From: Oscillospiraceae bacterium
GTDB lineage: Bacteria > Bacillota > Clostridia > Oscillospirales > Oscillospiraceae
Assembly: GCA_020866945.1 (NCBI GenBank)
Contig: JAJBVW010000181.1
Coordinates: 1-11,955 of the forward strand
DNA: 11,955 bases
Direction: 5' to 3'
Positions 1 to 5,895 of this stretch are shown here, piece by piece. Below the pieces are notes generated by a model. That model was not told the origin of the DNA. It saw only the letters and a list, made by a program, of their open reading frames with translations, and did no database searches. The position numbers and the translations under genes were made by a program. Positions within the stretch are counted from its first letter, which is position 1. Each line of letters starts with the position of its first letter.

Positions 1-94
1 ACCCTGTTTTTGGGCAAATTGCCTCTTGACAAAGGTCATTACATATCAGGCAAGTAAAATTGTGCAATATCGCCAAAATTGATTAGAATTATTT

Positions 95-126
95 TTGTGG
101 TAAAAATATCAAGCGTGTGGTACAAT
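95..126 (+). promoter_or_regulatory. candidate promoter of the 868-aa secreted protein gene
   Basis: An extended -10 element, TGG followed by TACAAT (118-126), lies about 84 nt upstream of the start codon. The best -35-like hexamer is TTGTGG at 95-100, but its 20-nt spacing is too long for a classical sigma-A promoter, so the call rests on the extended -10. An alternative pair, TTGTGC (60-65) and TAGAAT (84-89) with 18-nt spacing, cannot be excluded. Either would give an untranslated leader containing the hairpin at 133-167. Confidence 0.35.
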
Positions 127-132
127 GACTTA

Positions 133-167
133 CATCCTGATTTCGCCGGATGAGCGAAGCAGGGATG
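133..167 (+). promoter_or_regulatory. 5' leader stem-loop upstream of the 868-aa gene
   Basis: Two stacked helices can form. CATCCTG (133-139) pairs with CAGGGATG (160-167) with one bulged G, and inside it TTCGC (142-146) pairs perfectly with GCGAA (154-158) around a 7-nt loop. The structure begins just downstream of the candidate -10 and ends about 25 nt before the ribosome binding site AAAGGAAG (193-200). There is no U-tract, so it is not an intrinsic terminator. I compared it from memory with common riboswitch consensus cores (c-di-GMP-I, TPP, glycine, fluoride, ZTP) and it fits none. It may be an mRNA-stabilising 5' hairpin or a protein-binding leader. Confidence 0.4.
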
Positions 168-209
168 GGGAAACAACTCACAACGAAAAATGAAAGGAAG
201 CAAAATTAA

Positions 210-2816
210 ATGAAGAAGCATAAAACCATGCGGTCTCTCCTGGCGTGGCTGCTGTGCGTGCTCCTGCTGACTGCCGCGCTCCCAGCCTCGGCCCTGGCGG
301 CGGAGCGGGACACCAGCGCCAGCGGCTATCTGCTGGAGAATATCGCAGACGAAAACGGGGACATCGTGACCGAGCTTGGCGTGTTTGACACCGCCACGGT
401 CGAATTTATCTATGTCGGCCTCTATAACGCTTTCCAGTCCGCCTGGAGCACCCTGACCGAGCAGGGGGTGGAGACGGCGGCAGCGCTGGCAGAGGCAGCC
501 GCCGCGTATGACGGCGGAGAAAAGACCGCCCCGGGCGACTACACCAACGAGGCAAAGATTGCCGCCGTTTCCGCCGTGGTCATGGGCCAGGAGGAGGCCC
601 CGGCGGGCGATACGCCCCTCTCCAAGCTGGAGGCGCTGAGCGTGCTGTATGCGGTGCGCGACTGTGTCGCCGCCGCCACCTATGCGGACGCCTCTCTCGC
701 GGAGGCTGTCGGCTCCGATTATGCGGATATGACCCAGTTCTTCGGCCATGTCTACACCGGTGAGGGCGAGCTGGAGGCCGGTATGACCGAAAGCTCGGAT
801 GACACCTGGCTGGTGATGGCAGACTATGATTTCGTGAACACCCCCATCGGCACCGCCAGCAACGCCTATACCTACCTGGGCGACCCGGTTTCCTACATCG
901 ACACGGAATATGACCTGACCAGCCCGGACACCGCCGTGGACGGGGCGGAGGCCGCCATGGGCACCCTGACCGACCGGGGCGTCATCTATAACGCCACCCT
1001 GCGCAACGCCTATTACCGGGAGGGCATTGGCTCCGGCATCGCCATCGTGGGCGCGGACACGGACGTGACCATGACCTCCACGGACGGCTCTCTTGTGATT
1101 TCCGGCTCCGGCGGCTCCATGGCCGGTACGGCCTATGTGGCCTTCGGCGCAAGCCTGCTTGTCCAAAACGCCGTGGCCTATTCCAGCAGCCAGCATCTGA
1201 CCAACAACCTGTATAACGGCACCATCCACTATCTGAACTCCTATGCCGTGGGCGCGGGCCGTGTGTTCAGCTCCGACTTCTGGGGCGGCTATCAGGTCTT
1301 TGAAAACTCCATCGCCACCGGGGGCAACGTGACCGATGAACCCACCACCCTGATCGTTAAAAACAGCGTGTACGGCAACTCTGTCGGCGGCAATGGCTTC
1401 GCCTCTCAGTATTTTGAAAATTCCATTCTGAACGTTGGCGCCGCCTCCTTCCAGAACACCACCTCTCTCATCACCGACACCGGCTCCCTGACCCTGGTCA
1501 ATTCCGTGATGAACTCCTCCGGCTCCACCCTGGTCTCTGTCACCAAGGGCGAGAACCTTATCCTGACCCTGGTGGACAGCGCCGTGAACCTCTCCGGCAA
1601 CGGCCTTGCCTCCCTGGATGAAAGCACCTCCATCAACCACAGCGACTCCCTGAACCAGGGTGACGACGTGTACGACGCGCTGTTTGACAGCGAGATCGCC
1701 GTTTATCTCTATGGAGACAACACCATTGTCACCACCGACGGTACCCTGACCGCCTCCATCGCCGACGGTGCATCCCTGTATATCTACGGTAGCATCGTGG
1801 ATGAAAACGGGGATGAAATCGTCATCGACGGCGCGCAGGTTATTGCCACAGAGGGCTACGGCACCCTGACCGTTGTCGCCTCTGATGAGGAAGCGGCAGA
1901 GGAAGCCGCCGCCTCCGATGAGGCCGCAGATGACACCGCCTCTGAGGAAGCTGCGGACGACAGCTCCTCCGGGGAGTCCAGCGCCAGCGGCGAGACCAGC
2001 GGCGAAACCGGCTCCTCCGCCGGTCTGAGCGGTATGCTGGCCCTGAGCAATTACGTGTTCGTGAACGCCGGGGGCGAAGCCACCGCCGCCTATTACGGCG
2101 TGTATGAGGAGGACGAAACCTGCCAGTACGCCCCCACCGGCAGCGCGGATGCCGTGGCCGTCTATCTGGACAGCGCCCTGACCCAGGAGGCCCAGGACGT
2201 GACCGTCTCCATCGAGAGGGATGAGATCGTCATTTCCGGCCTGGCCACCGAGGGGAACGTAGCCTATTACCTCTCCACCGGCGAGGATGGGTACACCACC
2301 ATCATCTACGCGGTAAACGACGAATATGATCAGAACGCCGCCACCCTGACCCTGGCCGACGGCACGGAAATGCAGCTCACCACCTACGCCCCCAACATGG
2401 CCTATGGCGATTACACCGCCGTGGCAGGGGAAAATGAGATCAACGGGGAGAGCGCCGTGTATATCGGGGCCAACCGCACCGCCCGCTCTGTGGAGGACAT
2501 GACCGACCTGGCCGACGCCAGCGAGGAGAAACTGGCTGTGGCCGCCTGGTGGCTGACCGCCGGCGCCACCAACTCCGGCGCGAGCCTGACCGAGTTTGGC
2601 AGCGACCTCTATAACTTCGAGTATGTGGTGGCCATCTATCGTCTGTTCCAGATTGTCAACGAGCAGATGACCTTCGCCTATGGCTTCGTGGACGCCACCG
2701 ACTATGTGGCCGGTATGGGCTCCAACGACCAGTTCTCCGACGCAGTCTCCGCCACCATGGGCTCCGGCATCTGGAACGGCATCTATACCCAGCTAAGCGA
2801 CACTAAGCTGCCGTAA
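210..2816 (+). CDS. large secreted beta-helix-like protein of unknown function
   Basis: I do not recognise this 868-aa protein as a named family. The ATG follows AAAGGAAG (193-200). Residues 1-31 are a Sec signal peptide: basic KKHK start, hydrophobic core LLAWLLCVLLL, and ASALAA cleavage region. Residues about 35-200 are Ala-rich and probably partly helical. About 260-555 shows irregular short strands with Asn/Ser/Gly turns (for example TTLIVKNSVYGNS and LTLVNSVMNSSGS), the look of a right-handed beta-helix. Residues 558-607 are an acidic low-complexity linker of Ala, Glu, Asp and Ser ending in SGE/TSGE repeats. About 610-868 is a further globular region. A motif of the form F-x6-F-x-Y-V-(1-2)-L/I-Y-x2-F-Q occurs at 59-76 and again at 796-814. 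No LPXTG signal, C-terminal membrane helix, SLH or dockerin module is visible, so attachment is unknown. A catalytic role (pectate-lyase-like fold) is possible but no active site was seen. An adhesin or matrix role is a guess. Confidence 0.85.
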   Translation: MKKHKTMRSLLAWLLCVLLLTAALPASALAAERDTSASGYLLENIADENGDIVTELGVFDTATVEFIYVGLYNAFQSAWSTLTEQGVETAAALAEAAAAYDGGEKTAPGDYTNEAKIAAVSAVVMGQEEAPAGDTPLSKLEALSVLYAVRDCVAAATYADASLAEAVGSDYADMTQFFGHVYTGEGELEAGMTESSDDTWLVMADYDFVNTPIGTASNAYTYLGDPVSYIDTEYDLTSPDTAVDGAEAAMGTLTDRGVIYNATLRNAYYREGIGSGIAIVGADTDVTMTSTDGSLVISGSGGSMAGTAYVAFGASLLVQNAVAYSSSQHLTNNLYNGTIHYLNSYAVGAGRVFSSDFWGGYQVFENSIATGGNVTDEPTTLIVKNSVYGNSVGGNGFASQYFENSILNVGAASFQNTTSLITDTGSLTLVNSVMNSSGSTLVSVTKGENLILTLVDSAVNLSGNGLASLDESTSINHSDSLNQGDDVYDALFDSEIAVYLYGDNTIVTTDGTLTASIADGASLYIYGSIVDENGDEIVIDGAQVIATEGYGTLTVVASDEEAAEEAAASDEAADDTASEEAADDSSSGESSASGETSGETGSSAGLSGMLALSNYVFVNAGGEATAAYYGVYEEDETCQYAPTGSADAVAVYLDSALTQEAQDVTVSIERDEIVISGLATEGNVAYYLSTGEDGYTTIIYAVNDEYDQNAATLTLADGTEMQLTTYAPNMAYGDYTAVAGENEINGESAVYIGANRTARSVEDMTDLADASEEKLAVAAWWLTAGATNSGASLTEFGSDLYNFEYVVAIYRLFQIVNEQMTFAYGFVDATDYVAGMGSNDQFSDAVSATMGSGIWNGIYTQLSDTKLP

Positions 2817-2843
2817 TTTACACACGGCAAAAGCAAAAAAACG

Positions 2844-2871
2844 GCCCGGCGCGATTTCGCGCCGGGCTTTT
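2844..2871 (+). terminator. rho-independent terminator of the 868-aa secreted protein gene
   Basis: A perfect 10-bp GC-rich stem (GCCCGGCGCG, 2844-2853, with its complement at 2858-2867) closes an ATTT loop and is followed by TTTT. An A-rich run (AAAAAAA, 2835-2841) precedes it, so it could also stop transcription from the opposite strand. It lies 27 nt after the TAA stop. The same stem core and loop recur at 5849-5870. Confidence 0.93.
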
Positions 2872-2900
2872 CCTTAATGTAACAGACGAATCAATTCACA

Positions 2901-2916
2901 AGTCCTTATCAGGACT
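2901..2916. repeat. short inverted repeat upstream of the symporter promoter
   Basis: AGTCCT (2901-2906) and AGGACT (2911-2916) are exact inverted repeats around TATC. The centre lies about 32 nt upstream of the -35 hexamer at 2941, where an activator could bind. At 6 bp per arm it could also be a chance hairpin. No regulator gene lies next to the operon, so the partner is unknown. Confidence 0.3.
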
Positions 2917-2940
2917 GAGTTCAAGCGACGCGGAATCCCC

Positions 2941-2969
2941 TTGTCCCGCGGAAAAAAAGCGCGTATAAT
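2941..2969 (+). promoter_or_regulatory. sigma-A type promoter of the symporter-sulfatase operon
   Basis: TTGTCC (2941-2946) and a perfect TATAAT (2964-2969) are separated by 17 nt. Transcription should begin near 2976, giving a leader of about 57 nt before the GTG start at 3033. The spacer contains an A-run (AAAAAAA) flanked by GCGCG. The strong -10 and slightly weak -35 suit a regulated promoter, and an inverted repeat overlies the expected first transcribed bases. Confidence 0.8.
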
Positions 2970-2977
2970 GGTTCTGT

Positions 2978-3002
2978 TCAGGAAAAAACGATGTTTTCCT
3001 GA
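2978..3002. promoter_or_regulatory. inverted repeat just downstream of the promoter; candidate operator or leader hairpin
   Basis: TCAGGAAAA (2978-2986) and TTTTCCTGA (2994-3002) are exact 9-bp inverted repeats around a 7-nt centre. They start about 9 nt after the TATAAT box, overlapping the expected transcription start. This position and symmetry are typical of a repressor operator blocking RNA polymerase. As RNA it could instead form a 5' hairpin. No regulator gene is adjacent, so the protein would be encoded elsewhere. Confidence 0.5.
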
Positions 3003-3032
3003 GCGAAAATAACAGAAAAGGACGTGGTCGCA

Positions 3033-4421
3033 GTGAAGGAAAAGCTGTCCGCGAAAAATTTCGCGGGCTATGGAATGTGTGATTTTGCAAATGGTCTCGC
3101 CTTCTGCGTGATGAGCTCCTATCTGTCGGTATACTGCTCGGATATTCTGGGCATTTCCGGCGCGTGCATCACGGCGATTATGCTGGCGGCACGCATTTGG
3201 GACGGGATAAACGACCCCATCATGGGCTTTCTGGTGCAGGGGAAAAGGCCGGGCCGGAACGGGAAATACCGACCGTTTCTCCTGTGGGGCGGAATTCCCC
3301 TGGCGGTGGTCTCAGTACTGGTGTTTTTGAACCCCGGCGGGGGGCTGGCGCTCCGAACCGTGTGGGTCGCGGCCATGTATATCTGCTATGGTATGCTGTA
3401 CACCGTGGTGCTGGTACCCTACGGCTCTCTGGCCAGCGTGATGACCACAGACCAGTCTGAACGAAGCATCCTCTCCATGTGCCGCTCGGTGGGGGGCGGC
3501 CTCGGCAATCTGCCCGCGCTGATTTTCCCCATTCTCGTCATGTCGGCGGGGGCGGACGGGAACCAGATGGACGCCCACCGGCTTTTTATCGCCATGATTA
3601 TCATTGCCGCGGCCATGATTGTGTTCTACTTCCTGGGCTTCAAGCTGACGACAGAAAGAGTGGTCGTTACGGAGGAGCGGGAGAAGGTCTCGGTAAGGAC
3701 TACCGTCCGGGGCGTGCTGAAAAACAGGGCCTTCGTCTCCATGAGCCTGATAGGCTGTCTGCTGATTGCGGCGCAGATGTACACCAGCACGGTGAACCTC
3801 TATCTGTTTAAGGACTATTTCCAAAACAGCGCCATGAACACGGTCTATATGCTTATCACCTATCTGCCCATGCTGCTGATGATTCCCTTTGCGAACTGCA
3901 TTATCAAAAAAATAGGGAAGAAGGAATTTTCCCTGGGGTGCCTGGCCGTTTCCGTGGTGGCAAGCTTCCTCACCTATGTTTTGCACCTGGGGACGGACAA
4001 CGTATACGGATTTATCCTTCTGGCGGTGTTTATTAACGCCGGGGTCGGCTTCATCACCCTGGAGATCTGGTCCATGGCGGCGGATATTATCGACCACAAC
4101 GAATGGAAAACAGGCCGTCGGGAGGAGGCGGCGGATTACGCCATCTTCACCTTCATGCGGAAAATCGGTCAGGCCCTGGCGGCTCTGGCTCCCTGGTTCG
4201 TGAGCCTGGCCGGGTATGACAGCAGCCTGGCGGGCAGTGGGGTTTCCCAGGGGGAGGGCGTCTTGAACGGGATGTATAATGTGGCGACCCTGGTGCCGTT
4301 TATCCTGTATCTCGCCATATTCCTGCTGCTTATCATCTACCCGCTGAACAAAAAAACCACGGAGCAAATGCACCGGGAGCTGGCCCAGGCCAGAGCCGCC
4401 TACCACACGGAGAAAGTATGA
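3033..4421 (+). CDS. GPH-family (MFS) sugar:cation symporter
   Basis: This is a 462-aa inner-membrane transporter of the glycoside-pentoside-hexuronide:cation symporter family, which takes up sugars or glycosides with Na+ or H+. Its hallmarks are WDGINDP (56-62) followed by GKYRPFLLWGG in the loop after the second helix, and the conserved central-to-late stretch ADIIDHNEW..GRREE (about 350-365) followed by YAIFTFMRKIGQALA. The chain shows about twelve hydrophobic segments and no signal peptide, and the length is usual for the family. I chose GTG at 3033 because AAAGGA (3017-3022) lies 10 nt before it; the upstream in-frame GTG at 3024 is too close to that site. Its stop overlaps the sulfatase start (ATGA), so the two are co-translated and the cargo is probably a sulfated sugar or sulfate ester. 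Substrate identity is inference; the family assignment is firm. Confidence 0.92.
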   Translation: MKEKLSAKNFAGYGMCDFANGLAFCVMSSYLSVYCSDILGISGACITAIMLAARIWDGINDPIMGFLVQGKRPGRNGKYRPFLLWGGIPLAVVSVLVFLNPGGGLALRTVWVAAMYICYGMLYTVVLVPYGSLASVMTTDQSERSILSMCRSVGGGLGNLPALIFPILVMSAGADGNQMDAHRLFIAMIIIAAAMIVFYFLGFKLTTERVVVTEEREKVSVRTTVRGVLKNRAFVSMSLIGCLLIAAQMYTSTVNLYLFKDYFQNSAMNTVYMLITYLPMLLMIPFANCIIKKIGKKEFSLGCLAVSVVASFLTYVLHLGTDNVYGFILLAVFINAGVGFITLEIWSMAADIIDHNEWKTGRREEAADYAIFTFMRKIGQALAALAPWFVSLAGYDSSLAGSGVSQGEGVLNGMYNVATLVPFILYLAIFLLLIIYPLNKKTTEQMHRELAQARAAYHTEKV

Positions 4422-5836
4422 TGGACACCGACAGACCCAATCTTGTGTACGTTTTTGCCGACCAGCTCCGATACGCCAGCATCGGCTGCAACGGCGACAC
4501 CCTTGCCAGAACGCCGAACCTGGACGCGCTGAGCCGGAGCTGTACCCGGATGGATAACGCCGTGTCCGGCCATCCCGTCTGCGCCCCCTACCGGGCGTCC
4601 CTGCTGACGGGGAAGTACACCGCCGCCCGGAACGGCACCGGCATGGTCATCAACGAGATACGGCTCCATCCCGGCCACAGGAGCTTTGCCGCCGTGCTGG
4701 AGGAAAACGGCTATGACACCTCCTATATCGGCAAATGGCATATGTACGCGGCCCAGCTCGGCCATCACTACGACGTGAAAAACTCCTTCATCCCGCCGGG
4801 GGAGAACCGGCTGGGCTTTACAGGGTATTTCGCGGCGTACAACTTCCACCACGAGTATTACGCACCCAAAGCCTATTACCATCTGGACACGGAGGAAAAA
4901 ATCTACTGCACACAGTACGAGCCGGACGAGCAGACGGACATGGCCATCGAGCGCATAAAGGCCCACAAACGGAGCGGAAAGCCCTTCGGGCTGTTTCTGT
5001 CCTATGGAACGCCTCACGACCCGTGGACGCGGGATAATGTGCCGGAGGAATATTACGAGATGTTTTCCGACGTGACCTTTCCTCCGCCGCCCAACTATCA
5101 GGCCCGCAACGACCCCCACGCCGATATGTGGGCCAGGTTCACCCCCGGCCAGCGGAAAAAGCTGGAGGAGTGGAAACGGGTTTACTACGCCATGACGGCG
5201 CACCTTGACCACAATATCGGCAGACTTATCGCCGCCATGCAGGAGGAGGGCGTTTTGGAAAACACCATCTTCGTCTTCACCTCCGACCACGGGGAGCTGT
5301 TCGGCGCTCATGGGCGGCACGCGAAAAATATATTCTACGACGAGGCGGTTCGGGTTCCCTTTTTCATCCGCTGGGGGGACAGGCTGCCAACTGGCCGCAA
5401 CCAGACCTGTTTTAACACCGTGGACATCATGCCCACTCTCCTGTCCATGATGGGACTTCCCGTTCCCGATACGGTGCAGGGCAGGGATATAAGCGATTGC
5501 ATTCTGACCGGGGAGGAGGGGGACAACAACTGCCTGATGATGGGAACCGGCCCCACCGCCGTGTTCGGCGGCGGCAGGGAGTGGCGGGCCATACGCTCCC
5601 GGCAGTACACCTTCGCGGTGTATAAATCCGACGGAAGGGAATACCTCTTTGATAACATCCGCGACCCCTATCAGATGGAAAACCTGGCGGAGGACAGAGC
5701 CTATAGGGCTGTGAAGCAGGCATTTTCGGAGGAGATGTACGGGAAAATGGGCGACATTGGAGACAGCTTCGCCGACAACCGCTATTATCAAAAGCATTGG
5801 GTGAAGGACAGAAAAATCCTTCCGAATCTGCGTTGA
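4418..5836 (+). CDS. cytoplasmic type I sulfatase (alkaline phosphatase superfamily)
   Basis: This 472-aa protein should hydrolyse a sulfate ester to alcohol plus sulfate. The sulfatase signature is PVCAPYRASLLTGKY, with Cys55 as the residue to be converted to formylglycine (C-x-P-x-R form). Other landmarks are ADQLR (15-19) near the N-terminus, contributing a metal ligand, IGKWHM (104-109), and SDHGE (289-293) with DH as metal ligands, followed by the family stretch YDEAVRVPFFIRW. The length is normal. There is no signal peptide, so it should act in the cytosol on imported substrate. A Cys-type sulfatase in an anaerobe would need a radical-SAM maturase (anSME), which is not in this window. 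The start overlaps the symporter stop by 4 nt; ATG at 4421 (8 nt after GGAG) is an equally good start giving 471 aa. A phosphonate or phosphate monoesterase of the same superfamily is a less likely alternative. Confidence 0.92.
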   Translation: MMDTDRPNLVYVFADQLRYASIGCNGDTLARTPNLDALSRSCTRMDNAVSGHPVCAPYRASLLTGKYTAARNGTGMVINEIRLHPGHRSFAAVLEENGYDTSYIGKWHMYAAQLGHHYDVKNSFIPPGENRLGFTGYFAAYNFHHEYYAPKAYYHLDTEEKIYCTQYEPDEQTDMAIERIKAHKRSGKPFGLFLSYGTPHDPWTRDNVPEEYYEMFSDVTFPPPPNYQARNDPHADMWARFTPGQRKKLEEWKRVYYAMTAHLDHNIGRLIAAMQEEGVLENTIFVFTSDHGELFGAHGRHAKNIFYDEAVRVPFFIRWGDRLPTGRNQTCFNTVDIMPTLLSMMGLPVPDTVQGRDISDCILTGEEGDNNCLMMGTGPTAVFGGGREWRAIRSRQYTFAVYKSDGREYLFDNIRDPYQMENLAEDRAYRAVKQAFSEEMYGKMGDIGDSFADNRYYQKHWVKDRKILPNLR

Positions 5837-5848
5837 TCATCAAAATGA

Positions 5849-5870
5849 CCCGGCGCGATTTCGCGCCGGG
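5849..5870. terminator. shared hairpin terminator between convergent genes
   Basis: A perfect 9-bp stem (CCCGGCGCG at 5849-5857 and its complement at 5862-5870) closes an ATTT loop. It lies 12 nt after the sulfatase stop and 25 nt beyond the stop of the convergent secreted-protein gene, so it can serve both. The T-runs are weak on both sides (CCTGATTTAT on +, TCATTTTG on -). Stem and loop are identical to the core of the terminator at 2844-2867. Confidence 0.75.
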
Positions 5871-5895
5871 CCTGATTTATGGAATTTTCAGAATT

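Noticed and set aside
26..31. Perfect TTGACA as -35 box of the 868-aa gene
   Set aside because: No -10-like hexamer lies 16-19 nt downstream; positions 49-54 read GGCAAG.
133..167. c-di-GMP-I or other known riboswitch in the leader
   Set aside because: The conserved core sequences of the classes I can recall are missing, and the element is only about 35 nt long.
39..1640. 533-codon open frame antisense to the 868-aa gene
   Set aside because: It runs antisense over a gene with a good ribosome site and signal peptide. Its product is a Gly/His/Val-rich composition typical of the complement of GC-biased codons, with no recognisable domain.
3312..4406. 364-codon minus-strand frame opposite the symporter
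   Set aside because: It is antisense to a clear GPH symporter; its Gln/His/Arg-rich product has no domain or membrane pattern.
4400..5797. 465-codon minus-strand frame opposite the sulfatase
   Set aside because: The plus-strand frame has every sulfatase motif; this one is a compositional shadow.
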